Made by a program: the position numbers and the translations under genes
Shown: positions 11,924 through 21,635 of the stretch, in pieces
Position numbering within the stretch: the stretch's first letter is position 1
Layout: each line of letters starts with the position of its first letter
From: Sciurus carolinensis
Lineage: Eukaryota > Chordata > Mammalia > Rodentia > Sciuridae
NCBI RefSeq assembly: GCF_902686445.1
Contig: NC_062232.1
Span: 33,064,454 to 33,128,453, forward strand
Length of the DNA: 64,000 nucleotides
Reading direction: 5' to 3'
The notes under the pieces: generated by a model
The model's input: the letters and a program-made list of their open reading frames with translations, nothing else
What the model was told of the DNA's origin: nothing
Database searches by the model: none

Positions 11924-12015
11924 TTTTTTTTTTGAGGGGGGCGTGCTGGGGATTGGACCCAGTGCCTTGCGTGTACGAGACAAGCACGCTACCAACTGAG
12001 TCATATCCCCGGCCC
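11924..12015 (-). mobile_element. ID SINE
   Basis: Reverse ID: T run, GGGGATTGGACCCAGTGCC, then CAAGCACGCTACCAACTGAG and CATATCCCCGGCCC. Confidence 0.85.
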
Positions 12016-12111
12016 AAGTGGCAACGTTGAAAGATCAACCATAACAATGCAACATGCAGAGGCCTGGGGTCCCTAAACTCCACCAGAGACCACTGAGGGC
12101 TCAAGCAGACA

Positions 12112-12275
12112 ATCCAATTTCCTCATGGTAGAGGCTCCAAATTGTTTGAGCCTCATCATATAAGAGGCAAGGTGTAGACTCAAGGTCACACAGCTGGTAA
12201 GAGGTAGAGTCCAGGTTCAAAGCCAGGCCTGTCCAGTGTAATTTCTGCACCCTTAGATACTACCCTACACTGTGC
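12112..12275 (-). mobile_element. MIR SINE
   Basis: Reverse MIR with a diverged start, then CAAGGTCACACAGCTGGTAAG, GGTAGAGTCCAGGTTCAAAG and GCACCCTTAGATACTACC. Confidence 0.7.
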
Positions 12276-12395
12276 TTCCAGGACAACAAGGCACCAGCAC
12301 CTGGGGAGTGGGGGTGGAGAGTAACGGAAATAGATTTCAGCACTGTACAAGGAAAGATTTACGTGACATTTTGGTGCTTTAAAATTTCATCAGCA

Positions 12396-12600
12396 GCCGG
12401 ACGAGGTGGCACACGCCTGTAATCCCAGCAGCTTGGGAGGCTGAGGCAGGAGGATCACAAATTTAAAGCCAGCCTCGGCGAGGCCCTAAGCAACTTAGCA
12501 AGACCCTGTGTCTAAATAAAAAGGGCTGGGGATGTGGCTTGGTGGTTAAGTGTCCCTGGGTTCAATCCCTGGTACGAAAAAAAAAAAAGAAAAGAAAAGA
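12396..12600 (+). mobile_element. B1-dID SINE
   Basis: Full composite from GCCGGACGAGGTGGCACAC to an A-rich tail after GGTTCAATCCCTGGTACG. The tail carries AAAAG repeats. Confidence 0.95.
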
Positions 12601-12719
12601 ATTGGCAAATAGTGTTGGTGAGAACTTCAAATCAGCTTTTCTCTGGATATTTCAACTACCAGGTTACGCGCACACGGGCACGGAGTCATTCAACACCTAT
12701 GCAAATTCAGTGTACTTTT

Positions 12720-13004
12720 CCTAGAACTGAAAAATGGCCCAAGGTTAAAACCACAGTGAGATACCACTTCAAATCCACAAGAATGGCTAAAATAAAACAC
12801 TGGCAATAGCACATGCTCACACAAAGTGAGAAGCAAGTGGGACAGTCACACATTGCTTATGGGTATGTAAAATGGTCCCGGCACTGTGGAAAATAGACAT
12901 TTTTTTATAAAGTTATACAAGCGCTTCTCAGAAGTCCCAGCTATCCCGCTCCTGAGTACTTTGCAAGCGAGATGAAAGTACTTGTCCATAAAAATATCTG
13001 AACA
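12720..13004 (+). mobile_element. Old L1 3' region, part 1
   Basis: Shows decayed L1 ORF2 C-terminal sequence: AAAACCACAGTGAGATACCA, AAGAATGGCTAAAATAAAAC, then a GTAAAATGGTCCCGGCACTG region. It continues beyond later insertions at 14166-14370 and 14701-14785. Confidence 0.8.
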
Positions 13005-13181
13005 TGCCCAGCATGGTGGCACACCCCTGTGATTCCAGCGACTCCCAAGGCTGAGGCAGGAGGATCCACAAGTTCAAGGACAGCCTCAGAAACTTAGCTA
13101 GACCCTGTCTCAAAATAAAAAGGACTGGGGATGTGGCTCAGTGGTTAAGTGCCCCTGGGTTCAATCCCTGGCACCAAAAAC
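13005..13181 (+). mobile_element. B1-dID SINE inside old L1
   Basis: Composite SINE from CCAGCATGGTGGCACACCCC to GGTTCAATCCCTGGCACC. It interrupts the old L1 tail. Confidence 0.9.
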
Positions 13182-13189
13182 TAAACAAA

Positions 13190-14154
13190 TTAATAGGAGC
13201 AAACTTTTTTTCTTTTTTTTATTGTAAACAAACAAATGGGATGCACATTGTTTCTGTTTGTACATGGCGTAAAGGCATACCATTTGCCTACAAATGCCAT
13301 AATTTTATCATTCTTTATGGCTGAGTAATATTCCATTGTATATATATACCACATTTTCTTTATCCATTCATCAATTGAAGGACATCTAGGTTGGTTCCAC
13401 AGTCTGGCTATTGTGAATTGAGCAGCTATGAACATTGATGTGGCTGTATCTCTGTAGTATGCTGATTTTAAGTCCTTTGGGTATAGGCCAAGGAGTGGGA
13501 TAGCTGGGTCAAATGGTGTTTCCATTCCAAGCTTTCTGAGGAATCTCCACACTGCTTTCCAGAGTGGCTGCACTAATTTGCAGCCCCACCAGCAATGTAT
13601 GAGTGTACCTTTCTCCCCACATCCTCGCCAACACCTATTGTTGCTTGCATTCTTGATAATCACCATTCTAATTGGGGTGAGATGGAATCTTAGGGTGGTT
13701 TTGATTTGCATTTCTCTTATTACTAGAGATGTTGAACATTTTTTCATATGTTTGTTGATTGCTTGTAGATCTTCTTCTGTGAAGCATCTGTCCATATCCT
13801 TAGCCCATTTGTTGACTGGATTATTTGTATTCTTGGTGTAGAGTTTTTTGAGTTCTTTATAGATTCTGGAGATTAGCGCTCTATCTGAAGTATGATTGGC
13901 AAAGATTTTCTCCCACTCTGTAGGTTCTGTCTTCGCATTGCTGATAGTTTCCTTTGCTGAGAGAAAGCTTTTTAGTTTGAATCTATCCCAGTTGTTGATT
14001 CTTGCTTTTATTTCTTGTGCTATGGGAGTCCCGTTAAGGAAGTCTGATCCTAAGCCAACAAGGTGAAGATTTGGACCTACTTTTTCTTCTATAAGATGCA
14101 AGGTCTCTGATCTGATTTCAAGGTCCTTGATCCATTGTGAGTTGATTTTTGTGC
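13190..14154 (-). pseudogene. L1 ORF2 C-terminal fragment, open
   Basis: One frame stays open for about 320 codons with clear L1 ORF2 C-terminal features: CTKINSQWIKD at the start, FLNGTPIAQEIKARINNWD, and the terminal cysteine motif CX3CX7HX4C (CWRGCGEKGTLIHCWWGC, frame residues 184-201) intact. YTMEYYSAIK follows, then after GKW the normal ending (WMELE-type, as in the copy at 34374) is replaced by unrelated residues. Endonuclease and reverse transcriptase domains are absent, so it is a dead fragment. The open frame suggests a fairly recent insertion. Confidence 0.9.
13206..14154 (-). mobile_element. 5'-truncated younger L1 insertion
   Basis: About 950 bp of L1 3' end in reverse, poly-T side at the left. 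Flanked by the 11-bp duplication AGGAGCAAACT at 13195-13205 and 14155-14165, so it is a target-primed insertion. It lies inside an older L1 tail. The 3' region is atypical: ORF2 sequence stops abruptly near 13280 and joins a short 3' tail. Confidence 0.95.
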
Positions 14155-14165
14155 AGGAGCAAACT

Positions 14166-14370
14166 ATTAATAGGCCCAACAACTTGGATGAAGCTGAGAT
14201 TCAACATGCTGTGTGAAAGAAGATACACTGTGTGCTTCCATTCATATGAAGTTCAAGAACAGGCAAGATTCAGCTACAGTGAGAGAAATCAGAAATGAGA
14301 TGAAGCATGAGGGAAAGGGATGGTAGAAATGAGCTATATCTCCATAACTTCTCTTTCATAGAAATAGGCA
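14166..14370 (+). mobile_element. Old L1 3' region, part 2
   Basis: Resumes the old L1 after the younger insertion: AACTTGGATGAAGCTGAGAT, TCCATTCATATGAAGTTCAA and GAAATCAGAAATGAGATGA are typical of L1 3' sequence. Confidence 0.75.
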
Positions 14371-14374
14371 TTTC

Positions 14375-14601
14375 ACCAGGTGTGGCAATGCACACCTATA
14401 ATCCTAGTAGCTCAGGAGGCTGAGGCAGGAGGATCACAAGTTTGAGGCCAACCTCAACAATGTAGCGAGGCCCTAAGCAACTTAGCTAGACCCCGTCTCT
14501 AAATAAAATTTTAAAAATGGTCAGAGATATGGCTCAGTGGTAAAGTGCCTCTTGGTTCAATCCTTGGTACCAAAACAAAAACCAAACAACAACAACAAAA
14601 G
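14375..14601 (+). mobile_element. B1-dID SINE
   Basis: Composite with near-identical 12-bp flanks AATAGGCATTTC (14363-14374) and AATAAGCATTTC (14602-14613). It splits the old L1. Confidence 0.95.
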
Positions 14602-14614
14602 AATAAGCATTTCT

Positions 14615-14700
14615 TGGGGCAGGATATAGCTCAGTGGTAGTCAGCTTGTCTAGCATGAGCAAGGTCATGGGTTCCATCCAAAGCACCCCCAAAAAAAAAG
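14615..14700 (+). mobile_element. ID SINE
   Basis: ID element with ATATAGCTCAGTGGTAGTCA, CTTGTCTAGCATGAGCAAGG and an A tail after AAAGCACCCCC. It sits directly after the right duplication of the preceding SINE. Confidence 0.85.
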
Positions 14701-14790
14701 TATTTGTTAAAATTCTTCCAATCATAGCACGTGAGATTGGTGCATTTCACTGTACATGTTATACCTGAATTTTAAAAAAGAAAAAAAAAC
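14701..14790 (+). mobile_element. Old L1 3' end, part 3
   Basis: GGTGCATTTCACTGTACATG followed by TTATACCTGAATTTTAAAAA is the usual L1 3' UTR terminus and poly-A, closing the old L1 that begins near 12720. Confidence 0.75.
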
Positions 14791-14799
14791 GATTCTATG

Positions 14800-15166
14800 T
14801 ATTAGTCAAGTTTCTGTTACTATAACAAATACCTGAGGTATACAACTTAAAAAAGAAAAAAGGTTTTGGAGGTTCCAGTCAATGATCACACGGACTCATT
14901 GCTTTGAGGCCTCTGATGGAGTGAGGGTTAGCATATCATGGCCAGAGTCCATGGTGGAGCAAAGTCACTCTTATTATTCCCAGGAAGTGAAAGAAGAAGA
15001 GACTGGGGTCCCACAATCCCTTTTGAAGTCACACCCCCAATGATCCAAAGATTTTTCACTAGGCCCCACCTCTTAAAGGTTTTGCCACTTCCCAATAGCT
15101 CCACCCTGGGGACCAAACCTTTGGGACCTTTGATAGACATTCAAGATGCAAACCACAGCATTCAGC
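14800..15166 (-). mobile_element. MaLR-type LTR (MST/THE1-like)
   Basis: Reverse LTR: TATTAGTCAAGTTTCTGTTA, ATAACAAATACCTGAGGTAT, GGCCCCACCTCTTAAAGGTT, CTCCACCCTGGGGACCAAAC and the end ACATTCAAGATGCAAACCAC. Confidence 0.75.
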
Positions 15167-15474
15167 AAAAATGCATGAACTGGCACGGCACAGACCGAAC
15201 CGGAGTGCCAGGTTTCTATGCAGAGCCAGGCTCAGTGCTGGCGGTTATCCCAGGGGCCTGTTCTAAGACAGCCCGAGGGGCCACCATACAGGAAGCGACT
15301 CTCATAAGAGCAGAGTGAGCCGAGATCTGGCCTTACCCGAGTCCTGCTGAATCCCGGCCCTCTGCTGAAGGCAACCAGCTTACCCGAACACACAGGGCTC
15401 CGGCTAGTGCCCACAGCCTTCGATTGCCCTTTCCAGACCATTGTGCCAGGCACAGCAAACACAGACGCATCGAG

Positions 15475-15605
15475 CGTCAGCTCCCCGTTTCATAGAGGAG
15501 GAAACAGATCCAGAGGGGGCCAGGCCTTGCCAACCATCACATAGGAGCCGAGCGCAGAGCAGGAGCGCCACCGTGTCCCTGGACTCCCACTCCAGTGCCC
15601 GCATG
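15475..15605 (-). mobile_element. Probable MIR fragment
   Basis: Reverse MIR-like order: TCCCCGTTTCATAGAGGAGG, AAACAGATCCAGAGG, then AACCATCACATAGGAGCCG. Confidence 0.55.
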
Positions 15606-15672
15606 TCCACCCGTGACTTCCTTTCTTGCTCAGTATTTTCCTACCAACATTTTCAAAAGTACCAAAGTGACC

Positions 15673-15877
15673 CAGGCATAGTGGCGCACACCTGTAATCC
15701 CAGCAGCTCAGGAGGCTGAGGCGGGAGGATCGAGAGTTCGAGGCCAGCCTCAGCAATGGGGAGGTGCTAAGCAACTCAGCGAGACCCTGTCTCTAAATCA
15801 AATACAAAAACGGGCTGGGGAGGTGGCTCCGTGGTTAAGTACCCCTGGGTTCAATCCCTGGTACCCAAAAAAAAAGG
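15673..15877 (+). mobile_element. B1-dID SINE
   Basis: Full composite with 12-bp flanks ACCAAAGTGACC (15661-15672) and ACCGAAGTGACC (15878-15889). Confidence 0.95.
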
Positions 15878-16024
15878 ACCGAAGTGACCAAAAACGCCCA
15901 TTGCCTTCATTTTCTTTTCCAACCTTGTGCGCACACACGAAAAATCATTTCCCGGCATTAACGGTTTCCCTCAGCGGCATTATAGTTCTTTTCAGCCAGA
16001 AGGTTACAAAACTAAAGAAGTCCA

Positions 16025-16122
16025 GGGCTGGGGCGTGGCTCAGTGGCAGAGCCCTGACCTAGCATGCACACGGCCCTGGGTTCCATCCCCAGCACTGAAA
16101 GAAAAAAACTCACTAAAACAAT
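16025..16122 (+). mobile_element. ID SINE
   Basis: Near complete ID (GGCTGGGGCGTGGCTCAGTG ... GGTTCCATCCCCAGCACTG) with the 11-bp duplication AAAGAAGTCCA at 16014-16024 and 16123-16133. Confidence 0.95.
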
Positions 16123-16133
16123 AAAGAAGTCCA

Positions 16134-16700
16134 AAAGTTGCAGCGACTTTTCCTTGTCCCACAAATTAAGAGCAACTGGTGCTTCGTGCACCCCAGCGGC
16201 CAGAGCTGAGGCAAGTTTCAAAGCGGCAGCGGCAGAGAGGGGCCTGGCGGGGCCGTCTGCACCCTCCGCTACCTGGGAGGCAGAAGATCACCTCTTGAAG
16301 CTCTTTGGCTAACACTGAAATGCACCCAGGGACCGAAGGAGAAGGACCTTGACCGCAGACTGAATGGCCTTGTTTTGCTGCACTTGGTGTCCCTCCCACT
16401 CACAGGAGATCCCCATCACTCGCGATTTATTGGACTCTATACTACTAAAACGAGAGCCGCGGTCATGCATTGAGACCCTACCAGAGCCGGGTGCTGTATC
16501 ACTTCTATCAAGTTCTTTGATGGCGAATAACAGAAACTGCTTCAGAGTAACTTGGGCCAAATGGAATTGACCGGAAGATGGGCTGAGATTGGCAGAAGAG
16601 ATAGGAAATCCAGAGAAGAAAGCTTGGTTTTGGCAGGGGCCAGGGCAGACCCAGGGACAAACAAGCAACTCTTGGCGTTCTGGGAATCAAGATTCAAACA
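16134..16700. other. Unique sequence with a decayed repeat
   Basis: Mostly unrecognised. Around 16505-16600, AACAGAAACTGCTTCAGAGT and AACTTGGGCCAAATGGAATT resemble the start of an old mammalian interspersed repeat. Confidence 0.35.
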
Positions 16701-16704
16701 CCAA

Positions 16705-17335
16705 GCAGGAGTATAAATTGGCACGGCCACTTTGGAAAAAAGTCTGGAACTTTCTCCCAAAGTTGAATATACAACCAACCTACAATCCAATAATCCCATT
16801 CCTGGGTATTCACCCAAGAGAGGAGAGCATAGGTCCACAAAGACATTTCTACATGAATGTTCACAGGAACCATATTCCTTAAGACTCCAAACGGAGTCCA
16901 CTCAAATATCCATCCATGGGGAAGTAGAGAAGCAAACTGTGGTCTAGCCATACGCCGGAATATTACTCAGCCATACAAAGGAATGTGTTGCCCAGACTTG
17001 CAACAGCTTGAATGAGTCTCACAGGTATTTTTCCAAGAGCAAGAAGCCAAACACAAGAGAGCACATTCTGTATAATCCATTTATAGAAAATTCAAGAACA
17101 GATGAAACAAACTACGGTGATAAAAATCAGAACAGAGGCTGCCTGTAGTGACCAGGGAAGATTAACTAGGAAGGCAACAAGGGAATTTGGGGGCGAGATG
17201 GGAACATTCTAGATCTTGATCGTAGGGGTAGTTACCCAGATGCATGTATTCGTCAAAACTCATCAAAAGGCACAGCTTCTGTGCATTTCAATGTATGGAA
17301 ATTATGTTTTAATTAAAAATTAAATTAAAAAGAAT
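16705..17335 (+). mobile_element. Old L1 3' end
   Basis: Decayed ORF2 C-terminus and 3' UTR in order: AAATTGGCACGGCCACTTTG, CAATAATCCCATTCCTGGGT, GGAATATTACTCAGCCATAC, and the end TGTGCATTTCAATGTATGGA before an A/T-rich tail. No intact frame. Confidence 0.9.
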
Positions 17336-17337
17336 CA

Positions 17338-17500
17338 CAGGCAGGGCTTGCACCAGGAGCTAGAGATACAGTAGCGAACAGACAGGCAAAGCCCTGTCCA
17401 GAGGGAACTGCCATCTGGCCCCAGAGCTAATAAATGACAGAGCTGGGACGAACTGAGATTATCCTGCCTCCAGAGTCAGTCCCAGCTTTGCTCAGCGTGG
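17338..17500. mobile_element. Ancient repeat plus MIR fragment
   Basis: 17340-17415 resembles the opening of the unassigned ancient family (GAGATACAGTAGCGAACAGA). 17420-17500 fits reverse MIR (AAATGACAGAGCTGGGACGA, CCTCCAGAGTCAGT). Confidence 0.45.
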
Positions 17501-17671
17501 CCCCAGACAGCACAGCCCAGAGCACTATGGGAGTTTCAGGGAGGTGACTGGAATCTGCACCAGAGGCCACAGGCCCTTGCTCCTAGAGGGCTGGCGCCTG
17601 CGCAGTGCAATCTGCAGTGCAGTGAGGAGACAGGCCGGGGCCTGCGGTTCCTGCCCCAGGCCGGCTGCCCG

Positions 17672-17731
17672 GCCTCCCTCGCCCCTCCCTCGCCCCTCCC
17701 CCGCCCCTCCCCCGCCCCTCCCCCTCCTCTC
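17672..17731. repeat. 11-bp GC-rich tandem repeat
   Basis: Unit CCCCTCCCYCG is repeated at 17682, 17693, 17704 and (partly) 17715, preceded by a partial unit. The minus strand has many G runs of 3-5 and should form G-quadruplexes. The sequence also offers KLF/SP-type GC boxes. Confidence 0.9.
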
Positions 17732-17734
17732 CTG

Positions 17735-18239
17735 ACTGCTGGCCACAGGACCCCATGGGACAGGGAACCATTCCTTGATTCCTTCATAGAGGAAATATAA
17801 AATATTCAGAACCAGAAATGAGAACATCATTCGCAACATCTCAAACTAATAATTTTCTTACACGTTCTGACTGGTTAAGAGGTAGGATGGGGTCAGGGAG
17901 AGGAGTTGAGAAAGGCAAGGTTTTGGCTTCTGGGGATGTGGTTTGCCTGTCACTGCTGTCCCCTTGGGCTGTGGTCCTTAGAGTGTCACCAGGCAGCAGT
18001 CAGTTATTTAATGACCGTCCATGCTTTCGCTGCTCTGATCCTTAAGTCCCTAGAGGCTGGAGTGGCCAGGGAAGCCCACCCTGGTAGAGATTGCCACCCA
18101 TGTGAGCAGAAAAACCCTGGCCCCTCGGCCCCAGGTTCCCCAGTCCTAGACACATAGCAAGGAGACCAGGGAATGTTCCCAAGACCCCCGACTGGAATTC
18201 CGGCCACCTTGTAGCCCTTAGCAGCTTTGCTCATTCAAC
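17735..18239. other. Unique sequence, no gene seen
   Basis: No recognised repeat or gene structure. Confidence 0.4.
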
Positions 18240-18241
18240 TG

Positions 18242-18355
18242 GCCCTACCTTTGTAAGGTGGGCTACCACAGATGGGGAAACTGAGTCTTCAAGACCAGGC
18301 CATGGCGGAGTCAGGGCAAGAGCCAAGATCTTCCAGGTTCCACAAAGTTCTTTTG
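18242..18355 (-). mobile_element. MIR fragment
   Basis: Reverse MIR: AGATGGGGAAACTGAGTCTT, then GGCGGAGTCAGGGCAAGAGC. Confidence 0.55.
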
Positions 18356-18464
18356 TCCACATTGGCCTGTAATGACGAGAACCTACTCGAACCTCTGCGG
18401 TCAGGAAGGTGGACCGAGGGCCACAGCAGCCAGCCTCTAAGTGGTCCAAATGATCCTCACCTCC

Positions 18465-19215
18465 TGGTATAGATGCCCTTGTGGGGTCTCCTCCCTCTAA
18501 CCCTGAGCTAGGGGCACTCGCTTTTAACCAATAGAATAGAGCGGAAGTGACAAGATGGCCCTTGTGAGATTAGGTTACAAAAGGACTGACTTCTGTCTTC
18601 CATTTTCTCGGGTTCATTTACATCCTGTCCCTCAGGTCACCAACTAAAACATCACGAAGACACTGGCAGCCTGCGAAGAGACGGATATGGCCAGGAACCA
18701 AGACGTGACAGTAACCACATGAACGAGCTTGGAAGCAGGTACTCTGAGGCCACCTGCCAAGAGCAGATCTGCCAGCCACAGTTGAACCTTCAGCCCTCTG
18801 GCTGCCCCACATCTTGCCTGCAACCTCCTGAGAGACCCTGAGCCAGAAGCCCCCAATCCCAGCTGAGCCACTACAGACTCCTCATGCACGGAAACCACAT
18901 AAGACCATAAATGTCCATTTTACTTATTTACTCATTTATCTATTTAGGTACCAGGGATTGATCCCAGGGGTGTTTAACGACTGAGCACATCCCCAGCCCT
19001 TTTTCTATTTTAGTTCGAGACAGGGTCTCACTGAGTTGCCTAGGGTCTCGCTAAGTTGCTGAGGCTGGCTTTGAACTCACGATCCTCCTGCCTCAGCCTC
19101 CCAAGCCACCCGGATGACAGACGTGCACCACCGCGCTAGGCTATAAATATTTATTTTAAAACTGCTAACTTTGGGGGTAATTTGTTATGGAATAACAGGC
19201 AACTAATACAGCTGG
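18465..19215 (+). mobile_element. MLT1-like LTR split by a SINE
   Basis: Forward MLT1-type LTR: TTAACCAATAGAATAGAGCG, GAAGTGACAAGATGGCCC, AACCTCCTGAGAGACCCTGA, GCCAGAAGCCCCCAATCCC, and after the SINE the end GGGGGTAATTTGTTATGGAA...ACTAATACAGC. It is close to full length. Confidence 0.8.
18945..19142 (-). mobile_element. B1-dID SINE
   Basis: Reverse composite, GGTACCAGGGATTGATCCCA through ACGTGCACCACCGCGC, inserted in the MLT1-like LTR. Confidence 0.95.
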
Positions 19216-19224
19216 TGGTAATGA

Positions 19225-19865
19225 CTAGTACTCCCCTCACCTCCAAGTGTTCTCAGACCACAGAGCATGTGACCCTGACGCCCTGTCCCCCGCCCCACGC
19301 CCGCTTCCTCCTTTGATATGCTGGTATTATTTAGCTCAGCTTCCTTTCCCTTCCCCAAAGCATGTCAAAGTTGCTCCTCCTCTGCCGAGAATATTCGAAA
19401 CTGCCGTCGCGTCAGCCCCAGGGAAAGCGCGCCCTGAGGTCCCCTGCCACTGTACCAGTCCCCTCGACTGCCTGGAATTCATTCCTGGTGACTTTTGCGT
19501 GACTGCCGCTGTTTTCAGCACACCCTAAATTGCCTCTGTGCCAAATGCTGAATGTGACCAGCAATGACACAAGATGAATAATGTGGCATATAATTATCAC
19601 CACATCTCAGAGGAGGGCAATATGCATTTTTCTCGGAGCCGAAGGGATGCAATTTTATTTTGTAACACAAAATGCTCCATTTGGGGGTCAGTTTTCGAGC
19701 AGCCCTTCATTCTGAGGCAATTTCACGTGAATAAAAGCATTTGTATCTTTGTGCTGCGCAACGCACATTATCCCAGCCCGACTCCTGGCGTGAACGCCTC
19801 TCCGGGATCCCAGCTCCCTCAGTGAGCCAGCCCCAGATTGCAATATGACTTGGGCGAACATCACA
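19225..19865. promoter_or_regulatory. Candidate conserved noncoding element
   Basis: About 640 bp with no recognisable repeat between an LTR and a SINE. AT-rich words such as ATAATTATCACC (near 19590), TATGCATTT and a TTTCACGTGAATAAAAG E-box/TATA-like stretch near 19720 suggest enhancer-like DNA. No frame is consistent with an exon. Constraint is inferred only. Confidence 0.3.
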
Positions 19866-19868
19866 CTG

Positions 19869-20084
19869 GTTTTTTTGGAGGGGAGAGAACTTACCAGGGA
19901 TTGAACCCAGGGGTGCTTAACCTCTGAGCCACATCCCCAGCCCTATTTTGTGTTTTATTTAGAGACAGGGTCTCACTGAGTTGCTTAGGGCCTCCCTGTT
20001 GTTGAGGCTGGCTTTGAACTCTGATCCTCCTGCCTCAGCCTCCCAAGTCACCTGTGATGACTCGGGTGCACCACCTCACTCGAC
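19869..20084 (-). mobile_element. B1-dID SINE
   Basis: Reverse composite: ACCAGGGATTGAACCCAGGG, GCCACATCCCCAGCCC, then the B1 head with a diverged 5' end. Confidence 0.95.
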
Positions 20085-20159
20085 TTGTCCGAGTTTTTAT
20101 GTCCTAATTTTCTTTCCCCTGAAAAGCAGACTCTGAGCCAAGGATTTGGGGCTGGGTAG

Positions 20160-20785
20160 TTTATTTGGGGAAAATATTAGTCGTCTTGGGCTGGGGACAT
20201 AAGCAACAGAAATTTATTTTCTCACAATCCTGGAGGCTGGACAAGATCCAGGTGTCAGCAGGACTGGATTCCTCTGAGGCCTCTCTCCTTGGTTTGCATA
20301 TGGCCACCTTCTCCCTGTGCCCTTACATAATTGTCCCTCTGTGCACATGATGAGGGCGTCTCTTTTTATGATCAGATCTCCTCTTCTCAGAAGGACAGCA
20401 GTCAGGTTAGATTAAGGCCATGGGTGGGGCACGGTGGCGCACGCCTGTCATCCCAGCAGCTAGGGAGGCTGAGGCAGGAGGATCGCGAGTTCCAAGCCAG
20501 CCTCAGCAACTTGGTGAGGCCCTCAGCAACTCAGCCAGACCCTGTCTCTAAATAAAATATACAAAAGGGCTGGGGATGTGGCTCAGTGGTTAAGCAGCCC
20601 TGGGTTCAACCCCCAGTACCAAAAAAAGAAAAAAAATTAAGGCCATGGTAATGACCTCATTTTGGCTTAATCACTTCTTTAAAGGCCTTATCTCCACAAA
20701 TACAGTCACTTTCTGAGGTCCTGGGGGTTAGGACTCCAACAGGTGAAGTTTGAAAGGACACAGTTCAGCCCATAGCAGCACCGTG
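20160..20785 (-). mobile_element. MaLR-type LTR split by a SINE
   Basis: Reverse LTR: ACAGAAATTTATTTTCTCAC, AATCCTGGAGGCTGGACAAG, then after the SINE TGACCTCATTTTGGCTTAAT, TTTCTGAGGTCCTGGGGGTT, AGGACTCCAACAGGTGAAG. Confidence 0.75.
20424..20635 (+). mobile_element. B1-dID SINE with perfect TSD
   Basis: Full composite flanked by the identical 13-bp ATTAAGGCCATGG at 20411-20423 and 20636-20648, which shows recent insertion into the LTR. Confidence 0.98.
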
Positions 20786-21132
20786 AGGGACCAGTGAAGA
20801 GGGACCGGGAGGGAGGAAGCCAATAGGGATGCGCTGCTGAGCAGGGTTTTGATGTGAGCCACTGGGTCCCAGACCCTCAGAGGACCTCAGGGAGCAGCCG
20901 GAGAACACACTATGGAATTGTCCTACTGAGGGTGAAGACGCTATTCCACACTGCTCAAGAATTCAGACTAGAAGGCATTGCCTCACTGATACTTCGCGGG
21001 CTGCATGCACACACAACCCGAACCAGAACCCCCCCCCCCCCAAGCAGAGACACCAGAAACCTTAGGTGTACACAGATCAAGTGTCACCAGAGCTGAAAAT
21101 GATGGGCACCCCTTTGGAAAGACAGAACAGCA
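20786..21132. other. Unique sequence with a C run
   Basis: No gene seen. A run of 13 C lies at 21029-21041. Confidence 0.5.
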
Positions 21133-21133
21133 A

Positions 21134-21305
21134 CTAGACACAGGGGTGTAAACCTCTAATCCCAGCTACTCAGGAGGCTGAGGCAGGAGGATGGCAAGTT
21201 TGAGGCCAGCCTCAGCAAGTTAGCGAGACCTTGTTTCAAAATAAAAAATAAAAAGGGCTGGGGATGTAGTTCAGTGGTAGAGTGCAGCTGGGTTCAATCC
21301 CCAGA
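21134..21305 (+). mobile_element. B1-dID SINE
   Basis: Composite with diverged 5' end, GGGCTGGGGATGTAGTTCAG and a TTCAATCCCCAG end. Its tail has grown into a purine microsatellite. Confidence 0.9.
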
Positions 21306-21426
21306 AGAAAGAGAGAGAGAGAGAGAGAGAAAAGGAAGGAAGGAAGGAAGAAAGGAAGGAAGGAAGGAAGGAAGGAAGGGAGGGAGGGAGGGAGGGAGGA
21401 AGAAAGGAAAGAAAGAAAGGAAAGGA
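21306..21426. repeat. (GA)n/(GGAA)n/(GGGA)n tract
   Basis: Pure purine tract grown from the tail of a SINE: (GA)n at 21310-21330, roughly ten GGAA units, then GGGA units and mixed GAAA. Tandem GGAA can bind ETS factors. Confidence 0.95.
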
Positions 21427-21512
21427 GGGGCAGAGCGGAGCAGAGCAGCACAGAAGAGAAGCGGTGGCCAGACTTTAATTTCCAGGTTACCATTCAAAAG
21501 GCACAGAACAAG

Positions 21513-21618
21513 GGCTGGGGTGGCGGGGTGGCTCAGTGGTAGAGCAGTTGCTTAGCAGGCTCCAGGCCCTGAGTTTCATCCCCAGCACCAAAACCAAAAT
21601 AACCAAACAAAGGGAAAA
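21513..21618 (+). mobile_element. ID SINE
   Basis: ID with GTGGCTCAGTGGTAGAGCAG and GAGTTTCATCCCCAGCACC. Flanks AAAAGGCACAGAACAAG (21496-21512) and AAAAGGCACAGGATAAG (21619-21635) are a target duplication with two differences. Confidence 0.9.
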
Positions 21619-21635
21619 AAAAGGCACAGGATAAG

